A DNA stretch of 64,000 nucleotides, taken from NCBI GenBank assembly GCA_903813345.2, contig CAIIXF020000001.1, positions 11,949,915 to 12,013,914 on the forward strand. Reading direction: 5' to 3'. Of the stretch, positions 1 through 13,300 are shown one piece after another. Both the position numbers and the translations under genes were made by a program. The notes beneath the pieces are model-generated. The model made no database searches and was not told the origin of the DNA. It was given only the letters and a program-made list of their open reading frames with translations. Source of the stretch: Owenia fusiformis (Eukaryota > Annelida > Polychaeta > Sabellida > Oweniidae). Numbering within the stretch: position 1 is the stretch's first letter; every line of letters begins with the position of its first letter.

Positions 1-1370
1 GGTATTTGTTGTGGCAAGGCAAGCGAATGGAGGAAGTGGCTGATTGGTATATTTATAAAACATTAAAATGAGTGTATTAAATTGCAGTTATTTGTTGTGG
101 CAAGGCAAGGGAATGGAGCAAGTGGCTGATTGGTATATTTATAAAAACATTAAAACAAGTGTATTATTTGCAGGTAGTTGTGGCAAGGCAAGAGAATGGA
201 GCAAGTGGCTGATTGGTATATTTATAAAACATTAAAATGAGTGTATTAAATTGCAGTTATTTGTTGTGGCAAGGCAAGGGAATGGAGCAAGTGGCTGATT
301 GGTATATTTATAAAACATTAAAACGAGTGTATTAAATTGCAGGTATTTGTTGTGGCAAGGCAAGCGAATGGAGGAAGTGGCTGATTGGTATATTTATAAA
401 ACATTAAAATGAGTGTATTAAATTGCAGTTATTTGTTGTGGCAAGGCAAGGGAATGGAGCAAGTGACTGATTGGTATATTTATAAAAACATTAAAACGAG
501 TGTATTGAATTGCAGGTAGTTGTGGCAAGGCAAGGGAATGGACCAAGTGGCTGATTGGTATATTTATAAAACATTAAAATGAGTGTATTAAATTGCAGTT
601 ATTTGTTGTGGCAAGGCAAGGGAATGGAGCAAGTGGCTGATTGGTATATTTATAAAACATTAAAATGAGTGTATTAAATTGCAGGTAGTTGTGGCAAGGC
701 AAGGGAATGGAACAAGTGGCTGATTGGTATATTTATAAAACATTAAAATGAGTGTATTAAATTGCAGGTAGTTGTGGCAAGGCAAGGGAATGGAACAAGT
801 GGCTGATTGGTATATTTATAAAAACATTAAAATGAGTGTATTAAATTGCAGTTATTTGTTGTGGCAAGGCAAGGGAATGGAGCAAGTGGCTGATTGGTAT
901 ATTTATAAAACATTAAAACAAGTGTATTAAATTGCAGGTAGTTGTGGCAAGGCAAGGGAATGGAGCAAGTGCCTGATTGGTATATTTATAAAACATTAAA
1001 ACGAGTATATTAAATTGCAGGTATTTGTTGTGGCAAGGCAAGGGAATGGAGCAAGTGGCTGATTGGTATATTTATAAAACATCAAAACGAGTATATTAAA
1101 TTGCAGGTATTTGTTGTGGCAAGGCAAGGGAATGGAGCAAGTGGCTGATTGGTATATTTATAAAACATTAAAACGAGTGTATCGAATTACATGTATTTGT
1201 TGTGGCAAGGCAAGGGAATTGACCAAGTGGCTGATAGGTATATTTATAAAACATTAAAAGGAGTGTATTAAATTGCAGGTATTTGTTGTGGCAAGGCAAG
1301 GGAATGGAGCAAGTGGCTGATTGGTATATTTATAAAACATTAAAACGAGTGTATTGAATTGATTGCAGGT
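1..1370 (+). repeat. 86-bp minisatellite carrying a splice acceptor and exon start
   Basis: About sixteen head-to-tail copies of an 83-87 bp unit start before the window edge. Each unit ends in 'GTATTAAATTGCAG' and continues with an exon-like part (GTATTTGTTGTGGCAAGG...CTGATTG), then 'GTATATTTATAAAACATTAA'. The last copies, at 4209-4356, run straight into the true DNAJC14-like exon at 4357, which has the same sequence across the splice border. The array is therefore a tandem amplification of that intron/exon junction. Copies differ by point changes and by a recurrent 3-nt length variant (GTATTTGTTG versus GTAGTTG). Confidence 0.95.
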
Positions 1371-1371
1371 A

Positions 1372-4208
1372 GGGGAAGATCACCTAATTCCATCCAATTT
1401 TTTCTATTTTTCTTTTTATTGAAAAACACGGCGAAGATTATCAAAACCGCTTGAAAACTATATGAAACATCAATAAAACTAACATTATTTGTGGGGTCTC
1501 GTTTCAAATCATCCCTGTTTGATTGGTTAATATCATAGAAAAGGTGGACAATTGCGTTTCCTAATCCCGTCCACCTGTCCTAATCCCGTCCACCAAACAG
1601 TCCTAATTCCAGCCAGCCAACAACCTAATGCCGTCCACGTGATTAATTACCGTGATTCTCAATAAGTTTACATCTATTACCCAATATTTGTTCATTCCCT
1701 AACCATTTATACTATGGTATGTTACCCTACGGTGTTATAACTGAATGACTTATTCATATTTTTGTTACAGCGCAGCCAGAGTGGTGATATATTCGTTATA
1801 GTATCTAAGTTTAGGAAACATTGTTCGGCGGTTGGGATTTCTCACTTGTAACAAATTGCCGGTGACATTTGGCTTGTTGTAATAAGGCCTACAATTTGTT
1901 AGATAACGTATTTAGCAAACATGTTGTCAGTTTATATTCCTTTAAGGATCAGATGATAAGGTCCCCGTAGTGTTAAAACCTGAGGCCCAGGAATACGTTA
2001 AAAATGTTTAAAATGTCCGCTAGTGTTCTGAGATGTTAATGCGTGGTGTATACATGTATATTATACTAGATTACTTACATGTATAAGAATAAGACTGATT
2101 TTTATAAGCTAAATGGATAATAATTCTTTTTATTAATGACAGTATACCCGGGCCTCAGGTTAAAACAATGTACGCCAATGCCAAGTGTTAACAAGCAAGG
2201 GTAAAAATTGAACAGGCCTACACCTACCTTAAGTTCTCAAGTCAAATTGTCAAACTCACAATGGGTTCACACTGCGACAGCATACTATTTTCTCAAAGTT
2301 ATGTATCATCGTATTACGAAATAATGGAATCTGACAATACTATAGTTGTATACCATACCTGTAGGTCATGTAGGTATCATGATGATTAAAAATCGTAGTA
2401 TCTGGAATATAGTTTTACTGCTGTGAAAAGTGCTCGTCTATAAAGCAATCCTTTTTATTGGAAAACAAAGTCAGGTTGAGTTCTGTCAAGATTTCCAAAA
2501 TCGTCGTTCAATAATGATTTAAATGTCAAAAAACATTTGATCGTTTTAAGCACACAATTATAGTTGCAATAGATGCATTTAATTTATTACCATTTGGATC
2601 TGGGACACTGATATTTCCCAATGGTTCCATTAACAAATATATTTAATAGTCCAACAATCTGACTATACGATACCATACACTGACACGTAATCAGTGATTG
2701 AAAGTGCATAATAGGCCCAGTATATAAACGTTGAAGCTAGCGTTGCGTACTAGGCTTTTGACCCAGGCTACTAAATAGGTTTCTGTTTGATTTAAGCTTT
2801 TTTAGCAAATCTGCTTTTAAATTTCTTCTCTTTATTTAGTTTCCTTTTTTCTTTCCGGAATATGGTAACCAATGTGAACTATGTATTGTATAATCATTTT
2901 CGTATGGAATAAATCAATGATTAGCATATGTTTATGTACATGATGTAGTTCAATTTATACTAAAATAAAGTTACCAAGTCGCTGTATTTAACTTTATATT
3001 GTAGTGTAAACCAATGCAAAGCTGAAATCAATGGACCTCATGCGTGTACGCGTTACGTACCCCATGATTAAGCAAGTTGGAATAAGGCATCGTATACTAA
3101 TGACATTTTCAGATATTCAAAGTACACATGTAAATGTTAATACGTAATTAACAATCTGACTATACGATCACGGATTGTTGACTTAGGTATAGCATATCTT
3201 GCAGCCGTTTACCTCAAAGTCAACTGGCCTTCTCTGTCGACTTTCACGGCCTCTTCCAGTGTTTCCCGTCAATATTTTGGCATTGTGACCTAAAAATAAT
3301 AAATGTCCACGTACATATCGTCTTTTACACATGTGTTTTAATTCAGTTTTTAAATATAATTCAACTTCGACAATCGTCTTCAAGTACACAGTGCAATGAA
3401 AAGAAGAATCTCCAAAAAGGGGAATCCCCAAATTTTCTAATTGAACTTAATTCCTAATTCCGGTCAATCTTTTCAGACAAATTGTCAGGGTTTTAATTAA
3501 TTTTTAAGTTTATTATGTCGATCTTTTAAAAAAATTAATATTCAATATCAAATTAAAATGAACTTCATGTAGTTTTCCATTCCAGATTTGCATAATATAT
3601 CATATAAAGACGGAGACATAAAATACTCACATTAAAATATGGCGCCAATTGGAAAGAAACACCAAGATCAACAATGAATTATAATCGATCAACCTTTTAC
3701 GTAGATATAGATTCTAAAATGAAACTAGGTATCAACATGTGTCAATTTATTCATTAATACTAATACAAATATTCGTATATATCAATATATCGTATGGACG
3801 ATATTAGGCAGTGTTGGCTGTCATTAGGTTGTGTTGGACGCCATTATAAGTTATTGAATAATTTGAAGTGCAATACAGGATATATTCTGTTCGAGAAATT
3901 CCGTATTGGAACGAGACGAAGTCGAGTGCCAATACAGAATATCGAGACAGAATATATCCTGTATTGCACTTCGAATCATTCAATAACGTTTTTATCGTGT
4001 TATCCTCTGTATTGCTACTGAGATTGTCTCCTCCGTACCAATATTTTCTGTATTGCGACGGAGATGATCAACGCGGACAATCTCAGTAGCAATACAGATT
4101 GGTACAGCACAAGAACTGACCAATCAGAGGGCTTCATTTTACAGATCATGCGATAATAGGTTGTGTTGGATGCCATTAGGTACTGGACGGAATTAGGTGA
4201 TTCTACCC
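1372..4208. mobile_element. 2.84-kb non-autonomous DNA transposon, TA target duplication
   Basis: It splits the 86-bp satellite. The left end reads GGGGAAGATCACCTAATTCC and the right end, on the other strand, GGGTAGAATCACCTAATTCC. Both are flanked by TA (1370-1371 and 4209-4210). Subterminal copies of 'CCTAATNCCGTCCA' occur in opposite orientations near both ends (about 1558-1640 and 3807-3845, 4150-4195). No transposase-like frame was seen. The TA duplication fits Tc1/mariner-like or other TA-targeting superfamilies; the class is not settled. Confidence 0.8.
3851..4100. repeat. Two adjacent inverted-repeat hairpins inside the transposon
   Basis: Hairpin 1: about 57 bases at 3851-3909 are the near-complement of 3931-3987; both arms contain 'GCAATACAGGATATATTCTGT' or its complement, minus or plus one base. 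Hairpin 2: 'TCTGTATTGCTACTGAGATT' near 4005 is the complement of sequence ending near 4098. The arms share the word GCAATACAG, so the two may be related. They could be a nested MITE or an internal fold-back of the host element. Confidence 0.75.
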
Positions 4209-4356
4209 TAGTTGTTTTGGCAAGGCAAGGGAATGGAGCAAGTGGCTGATTGTTATATTTATAAAACATTAAAACGAGTGTATTAAATTGCAGGTAGAGT
4301 CCAAGTGGCTGATAGGTATATTTATAAAACATTAAAACGAGTGTATTAAATTGCAG
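4209..4356 (+). repeat. Right-hand remnant of the 86-bp minisatellite
   Basis: One full and one shortened copy of the unit found at 1-1370 resume exactly where the transposon at 1372-4208 ends. They lead into the real exon at 4357. The functional acceptor (TTGCAG at 4351-4356) is itself the border of the last array copy. Confidence 0.9.
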
Positions 4357-7300
4357 GTATTTGTTGTGGCAAGACAAGAGAATGGAGCAAGTGGCTGATT
4401 GGTGAGATTTGGAGCCTATTGTGGATGGTACTGCAGTTGCTGTTCACATGTGTTTGCTTACTGTAAGTAACAACTCTATGTACAGAGTGTCCCGAAAGTA
4501 TAGGACCTCCCTAGATAGACATAAACCAATGTCTGCATGGTATGTGTCTACCTAAGGGGTCCCATACTTTTGGGACAGCCTGTACATTAGGAAAAAGCAT
4601 ATAATCATCCTTCTCAGTCTCAGATGTTGCTAGATTATCGGGGGTTCCATTGTCTCACAATAATACAGTGAAACCTGTATATCTGAACACCTCTCTAATC
4701 CGAACACTTCTCAATGTGAACACTTTTTCTCGGTCCCAGATTAGTTTAAACTTCCATTGACCTACATGTTGAAAAAACACGAAATCTGAACACTTGTTCC
4801 TTGAAACACGTTTATTTGCTCCCAGAGGTGTTCGGATTAGTCAGGTTTTACTCTCAGTAATGCTAAATATCAGTCATGTAACATAGTAATGTGAATCAAG
4901 GTGAAGTGAGAATGTATGCAATTAGTAAGTTGACATTTACTTTTAATGAACTGTGATTTATTGACAGCGTTTAATATTGATTAATTCCTTCTTCATTAGG
5001 GATGATGTCTGTAATTCCCAACAGTTGTTCAAGAAGAAAAGTTAATTCATAAAGGGGGATTGATTTCTATTGTGAAGAGTTAATGATTTTTTAATTTTCA
5101 AGTGTTTTTTCTATAGTATATGAGTTTATTACATTACTTAACAAAAGTATCCAAATAATCGATTTCCAAAGTGAAAAATGTTAGTGGCAATTTTTAAACC
5201 TGCACATCGCTCCAAAACGCAATATGTTGACATATATTGTTTTTACATTTTCAAGCTCTAATATAAAGTTTATGTAAATAAAAATTGTTTTTTTCTGCGT
5301 AATATCAAAGAACAATCATTTAGTTAAAAAAAATAAAAAGGCGAATGCGGGATTCGAACCCGGGCCTCCCGCGTGCTCAGCGAGGATTCTACCGCTACAC
5401 CACCGTATTAGTATGGATGATGTAAGTAATTAAACGCTACTTATTTTGAATGCTATGATTCGGAAGTGACGTCACGTTCTTCATTTAGAAACCTTTCCAA
5501 AATCATATCGCCGGCTCCGATCGAAGCAAATTCAATGAAAAATCTTTGAAATGACACATTTATCGTAAGTATTTCTACACAAGATTTGCCCCATTTGTTC
5601 ATCATTCTATAATCTTTCATTAAGCTCAAAATGATAAAGTTCACCCCCGAAACAACCCAAGATTGCGTTTCGGAGCGTAGTCCAGCTTTAAGTGAAAGGC
5701 CAATTTTGTTGGGAGGGGGTTCATTTTCCACAACTTTTGGGATTTCATAGATCCTATGTTATTTTGTGTTATTCATAATACCTTCAAACACTAACCTAGT
5801 TCTATAAGAGGCTGGAAGTTAATGAACTGTGTTGTAAGATGTCTCCCTGGTCAATATCAATTCATTAAACTCATTAGCCTCAAACTCATTTTATTTCATC
5901 AAGGTTGTTTGAACATTGACTGATCCTTTTTCGATTGTTGTTGTTTGATGTAGATAAGTGGTGACATATTGTTAAAGACTCCAACTTTTTTGTGGATGGT
6001 TTAACGTCCGGTGACTGGTGGTGGTTGACATCTGTAACAAATGGCAGGTTGTAAAATTTTGCATGTTAATGCCATGTTATATTATTGAGGAATCAATTTG
6101 AATTTTATTATACTTTCAGATTTGTGGTGTTGAAGAGGGCATGCAGTACAGTTGTAGCGTTTATATGTTCCAAATTTAACACACATTTTAAATGGGGCAA
6201 GTCTAACGAGAACTATTTTGACGCTTCGGGTCCGGGAAAATATCGTGGACATCGTGGATTAGAAGAAAATATAGTCCTACCTTCTACAGGAGATGAAGCT
6301 ATGAAACGACTCTTAGCTTGTAAAGGAAAAGACCCTTATAGGTGAGATATGAGAATATGTGATACATTATCACTTTGCTGTTCATATTTACATTTTAAAG
6401 CACTATTTCCAACTATTAAAATCTGAAAGAGTGTAGAAATGTAGTTTACTTTGTAATTTTTAGGGGTGAGACGAGTCGAAAAAATCCGATTCGAGTCGAA
6501 TCCGATTCGAGTCAGAAAATGACGATTCGAGTTTCGAATCCGTTTCGAGTCAGATAAAGTGCGAACAACATCGCTTTTGACCGTTCGTATTTTTAATGCG
6601 TCAATGCTGGAAAGCCGGAAATATAAACAAACACAATTCGTTGTAAGTTTATTCTGATTTTATTACATATATTCTTTCATTTATGTGTACATACAATATA
6701 ATAATTTAATACAAGCATATCCAAGTCATTGAAACTTATATATTCAACGCAATATCGAGTAAAAACATGCATATTGACAGTATTTTTCTGAATTTTTTTA
6801 TTTTTTCGAATTTTTTTCTCAACTCGAAAATGATTCGATTCATCAACTTCGACTCGATTCGACTCGACTCGAAGCCCCAAACCCGCGAGTCCTCGACTCA
6901 TCGGGTTGTCGTCTCACCCCTAGTAATTTTGTTTCACCACACTCTGTGTTTAACTTGTGATTTTGTTTCAGTATACTTGGTGTTAAACTCGTGATTTTGT
7001 TTTTAGCATACTTGGTATTAAAATTGTGATTTTGTTTTGGCATACTTGGTGTTAAACTTGTAATTTTGTCTCAGTATTCTCAGTGTTAAACTTATGATTT
7101 TGTTATGTCACATATGTTAAACTTGTGATTTTGTTTCAGTATTCTTTGTTTTAAACTTGTGATTTTTCAGTATTCTTGGTGTTTCAATTTTCATGATGTT
7201 TAAATTGTGATATTGTGTAACTTATGATTTTGTTCCAGTATTCTTGTTGTTAAACATGTGATTTTGTTTCAGTATTCTTGGTGTTAAACTTGATGCAACT

Positions 7301-10300
7301 GATGATGAAATTAGGAAATACTACCGTAAACAAGCTGTTCTAGTCCATCCAGACAAGGTAACATTTCAACTACACTCTGTTAAGCATGATAAAAGGCAAG
7401 AAGTTTAGTTAGAAATAAAAGAGTTATCTCATGAATGGGACCCTTACATGGCTCCTAAAAGGTAGAAGACACTAAATGGTGTGACACTATAAGCTGAATT
7501 TTGTCCACATAGAGCATGTGCACAATACTAAAGACATGTAAAATTGAACTGTCAAAATAATAGAAATTACTCACCAGCTCGCCTCTACCGGAAGTTATGA
7601 TACGTTATGGTGTAACTACAGTAATTAATTTTAAAATATTGAAAAAATCAACAACATTCAATTTCTAGGGTGTACAACCATTTTCGAGCGAATTTGCCGA
7701 TATAATAACAATATTTTTGAGTTTCCCTAGGCTATATGTAAACTTCATCAATACACAGTATATTCAACATAGGTTTTGCTTCTCGATTTTTAAATATCAC
7801 TATGCAAAGACAGGGACTCATTTTAGGTAAAATCATTGCTTCACCAATGAAAATTAAAGGGAACGTTAGCTCACAAAATAAATAAATCCATTACAATGTT
7901 AAGTATATGATTTGAAAGATTGTCTGGATTATATGTGTGATCGATTGATGCATAAACAAACATATTCATTTCAACTTGCAGACCTCCATTCTGGCTCATG
8001 TATAGGCCTAAGACGCCATATTGCCTTATGTATTGTACTGCCCATGCGTGCATATTTAATGCGTGACGTCACATCGACAGAGATCAGCGATCAAGTTTGA
8101 CTAAAAAATTAAAAGGTCCACACTTAACAGCACAAAAATGATATCAATGATCGCCTATTTCATATCAAATAAGTGTAGGATGTAAGGTTTAAAATTTTTC
8201 ATGTTATTTAGTATTTACAGAAGCAGAGCTTGTAAAGAAACCAAGTTTTAAATTTCGATTTTGACTGTTGACAAAAATAAAGAAAAGAGAGAAAGAGGCG
8301 ACTTGTTAGAAACAATGACATGAAATTGTGAATAAAAAAGATATTATTGTGGGTTTTATTTTTTGAGAGTTCATCAAATACACTCATGTGTATTAATTTA
8401 AATATGCATTGTAAAACCTCTCAGTTCTACCAAGCATTATAAAAACTGATCGAAATGGCTTCGTTTTTAAAGTATAAAAAACACTACCCTACCCGGAAGT
8501 AGTATAACATGTATATTGAAACCATGTGCAAACTGTAAATCACGTGAATTGGCTGATGCAATCAGGATGTGACTAGTACAAAGTAACTATGATGCAATCA
8601 GGATATGACTTGTGCAAAATAATTGGCTTCACCTAGAATTCGCGATCTTTGCTCTTTAGCATAATATGAAGACATGTTTTGTGTTTAAGTAGCTAGATTC
8701 AAATACAAACTAAATGAATATAACATAAACCAACCATCATTTGTTCCAATCATGGCGAATTTTCAAGGAAATACGTGTAACTGAATGTAAATCAACAGCG
8801 GAGCTCTTCAATTATGAGGTGAGAAAAATGTAAAAATAAAAACAAAAATAAATCTCACAGAATAGAGCTATTTATACGATTCTAAGTACATTTTAAGTGC
8901 TCCATACATTAATGTAAGTATAAAAGCCATTAACCTCAACTGGGAAGCACTTTCCAACTATTTTTACGGCTTGAATTGTAATAAAATGGCACTTATCTCA
9001 AAAAATGGAAATTTGAAAGAAGCTCAATTTATTGTGAAGATGAAGTTTATATATATCTGTATGGGGGTGCGAATATATAGTCATAGTATGGGCTAATTCG
9101 CTTAAAAATGGCGATATATACCTCAGAACTTGTATTTTGTGATTTTTTCAATATTTTAAAATTAATTACCGTAGTTACACCATAACGTATCATAACTTCC
9201 GGAAGAGGCGAGCTGGTAAGTATATTTCAGTTCTTTTGACAGTTCAATTTTACATGTCTTTAGTATTGTGCACATGCTCTATGTGGACAAAATTCAGCTT
9301 ATAGTGTTACACCATTTAGTGTCTTCTACCTTTTAGGAGCTATGTAAGGGTCCCATTCATGAGATAACTCTTTTATTTCTAACTAAACCTCTTGCCTTTT
9401 ATCATGCTTAACAGAGTTTAATAATATCATAAATAGTCAGTGATTCAATTTACCGAGGTAAAGCATAACTTCATTTCAAAGGGCAACATGGTGCCCAATG
9501 GCCAAGATTTCACTTTTTTTAATCACCATCTATTGAAAATTAAGCACAAAATTGTTATTCGGCCTGGACCAAGGAGGATAATGGCCACTATGGCGCCACC
9601 TATTGGTCAGATCTGTATAGTAAAATGTAAGCTTTCTAATGTAGTACTTATACCCTGAGAACAGGCCTAGCAAGGTAGTGATAATAATGTTGTAATACAT
9701 TTTCATTACAAAAATAATGCTAGAGTAAATACATTCTCTCCAGTTGGCTCCAACTATTGCTCAAGTCAATGTTGTAAAATATAAGCCTTCTAAACTAGTA
9801 CTTATACTCTGAGAGCAGTTCTCACAAGTGGTTGTAATCATAATTCATATTTATTTCAATTCCGCATGTACGCTTCAATCATGGATCCTATGTGTTAAGG
9901 CTCAATATGATCTTTTATTTCATTGATTATAAATGATTTCAGAACAAACAACCTGGTGCTGAAGAGGCTTTCAAGATACTTGGACATGCATTTGAACTCA
10001 TTGGAGAACCGGTAAGATTCATGGTCATAAACATGTTAGAGAATGAACACAAGGTTGTGTACATTATTCCAAAGAGCATGATTAGCCACGTTTCACGTTA
10101 GAGCAGTGTAATACGCCAATCCTGATATTCTATTTGTCATGCATACAATCTTTAAAGCAGCACTCTGGAAGGAACTTATAATGTTTGGTCCAGTACTAGA
10201 TTGTGAAGAATATATGAAGCATGTTTCCGAAGTAACTACTGATAATTTTTGTTTCAAAAATAAGTTGTCATTATTTCATGTTTCAGAGTAAAATAGTTAT

Positions 10301-13300
10301 ATTGTGTTATTTCAGAAGTAACATGATTTTGTATGTTTCAGGAGAAGCGACGCTTGTACAATTCTCAGGAGTTTGAGGCTGCAGAAGCAGAGGCTGCCAT
10401 GGTAACTTAAGACATTTTATTTTGAGGCTATTTCATTACACTGTAATGAAACAGTTTATATTAAAGCTATTTGAAATCAACAGCTCATTTGTGTTGTCTT
10501 ATTATCTAAATAAATGAATTCAATCATCTCTCAGTACGAACACTTTCTCTCAGTCCAAATCACCCATAAACTCCCTTGAAATGGGAACATCTGCTTTTCT
10601 GAACACTTTCTCTCAGTCGTAATGGCATTAAAATAAGACAAGTTTTACTATATAATTAGTATTAATTACTTATGCAGTCAATAAAATATCCAACTTCGTG
10701 GACATTGGTTTCTGCCTTGGCAGTTGGTTGTGTTTGTAATGCCATCTAATATAAAATTCACATTTATGATGGATATAAGCAGAATAAAAATTCAAACATG
10801 TTAGAAATTTGATGAATTACATTCCTAAATATTAAGTTTGTGACTTTCAGAAAGAATTTGCTGATCTTCTTACAAAACTACAGGAAAAGATGCAAGAGGT
10901 AAGACACAACATCTGAGTGCCTAAAATACATAAACTAATATTACAATAGCCATTCAGTAACCTTCTATAGATTGCTCTTTACATATATTGTCAATTGTCA
11001 TAGATTATTGTCTGTTGAAGATCAATAAGATATTATTCACATAAAGAAGTAGAGAAATCAGAAGGCTATCAGAAATTCAAAAATATTTAACAGTATTTAT
11101 TAAGTTTGACCATGGGATTTGTTAATCCATTTAGGCTTCGAACCTGATGCGTTGTGACCATTGCGGAGGCAAGCATAGGAGGTTCCCTGTAGATAGACCC
11201 TGGTACAGTGCAAGATTCTGTGATAGATGTAACGCTAGACATTCTGCTAAAGAGGTGGGTGATTTTTCGATATAGACTTGCATCAGAAACAATGTACATG
11301 TATTGCTTGCCAGGGCAGAAATACACACTTGTAATTTTGAAATATAGTTTGTCTGTATTCATTTTAATAGGACCATAATCATACGTGGGTTAATCATGCA
11401 TGAATTGAAGGCCACATTATCATAATACCATCTCATCTTATCTATATTTTTGAAAATGGAATAGGGATTAGATCTGGCATATTCTTTACACCATACTATT
11501 AGCAATAAGAGAACCCATTTACCTAGATTGACTATAATGTCAAGATATTACAAAATGATTGAGGATATTGGATTATCATGACCACCATAAACTTTCATCT
11601 GATAAGGCATCAGCCATGTTGAAAGACATTGCAAGCCTGTCCAGACCAATGACTAAGCAAGAACAGTACTCTGTTTATGAATTAGATATTCCTTTTTTCA
11701 TTAAATAAATTTTGGCTGCTTTGTGAAAAAAAAATGAAAACTTGTTATTTTCAGAAGGCAAAAGATGACAACTATTTGGGAGTAAATGGCTATTGAACAC
11801 AGAGAACAATATCTGTTAAAACCGTGTTCTCTCATTTTTCAGGGAGATCTCTGGGCTGAGAGTACTATGTTAGGCTTTTACTGGCACTACTACGCCTGCA
11901 TGGAGGGTGGTGTCTATGACATCACAGAGTGGGCGTCATGTCAAAGGGAAGGATTCAAACACCTACAGGCCAATGCTCATCACGTCATGTATAGGATAGC
12001 CACTAACGCTAGTCGACATCACAACCAGGCACGATCAGGGTAAAGGAGTTTGAATCATTTTGCTTTGTCATTCTTGATGTACTGTGATGTACTTGTTTTT
12101 AAGTGATTTTTCATCATGATGAAGACTAGTCTCAGTGTGGAGAACGAAGTTCATCAGTCTACTGCATGTTACGCCTGCTTTGGACAATTTTGATATTTTT
12201 ACATATTGTAGATTTATATGTCATCTTTTGAATATCCATAATTTAATTTGTGTGTTATTTCAATATTTTTCATGAAAAAATTATTTGCGCAGTAGACTGA
12301 TGAACTTCGATCTCCAAACCGAGACCTGTCTTTTATTGAATCGGTCTGCTGCATGTTACGCCTGCTTCAGACAATTTCTATATTTTTACATATTTTAGAT
12401 TTAAATGTCCTCTTTTGAATATTCTTAATTTAATTTGGGTAAGATTTCTAGATTTTTCGAGAAAAATATTAGCGCAGTAGACTGTTCTCCAAACCATGAC
12501 TTGCCTTTTTCATTATTATCCCATCGAAACGAAGTTCGGAGGGATATAGGGAACGCCTCTGTCCGTCCGTCTGTCCGTCCGTCCGTCCGTCTGTCCGTCC
12601 GTCCGTCCGTCCGTACGTACGTCCGTCCGTCCGTCCGGGCAATAACTCAAATACCGTTGGCCCGATTTTGTTTATATTTTGTACACATATACCCTATGGG
12701 GGTAGAACTTCTGCTCGAAAGCCGATTTTCAAAATGGCCACTCATTTCAAAATGGCGGCCATTTTAGTGCCGAATTTACAGTAATTTAGGTGCAATATGT
12801 AAAACTGTAATAGCAATATGTTTTAGATGTAAAAAAATTATATAGGACATTAATAAAGCTAGAAATGTAGATATTAAAGAAGCACATGGCAGCCATCTTG
12901 AAAAATGGCGGCCTTTACTCGTTATTTTACGATTTTTGCTGTAACTCGAAAAGTAGTGGAGTGGTTTTGTTCATATTTGGTATGTGAATACTATAAACAT
13001 TGCTCACTGTCTAAAGACACTTTTGGTAGAAGGTGGCCATTTTATAAAATGGCCGCCATTTTGAAAAATGGCCGCCATTTTAACCTATTTTACTATAACT
13101 CGAAAAGTAGTGAAGCGATTTTGTTCATATTTGGTATGTGAATACTATAAGGATGGCACACTGTCTAATGACACTTTTGGTAGAAGGCGGCCATTTTTCA
13201 AAATGGTCGCCATTTTAACGTATTTTACTATAACTCGAAAAGTAGTGAAGCGATTTTGTTCATATTTGGTATGTGAATACTAACAGCATGACACACTATC

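Noticed and set aside
4357-4402. Alternative donor ATTG|GTGAG within the first visible DNAJC14 exon
   Set aside because: It would leave phase 1, which does not fit the next exon (phase 2). Reading on to CT|GTAAGT keeps frame and the membrane segment; minor use cannot be excluded.
5340-5408. Working tRNA gene
   Set aside because: The acceptor strands do not pair and position 33 is not T.
12435-12767. Frame with repeated VRPSVRPSV
   Set aside because: It is a translation of the (TCCG)n microsatellite. The mirror frame at 56468-56806 arises the same way from the inverted copy.
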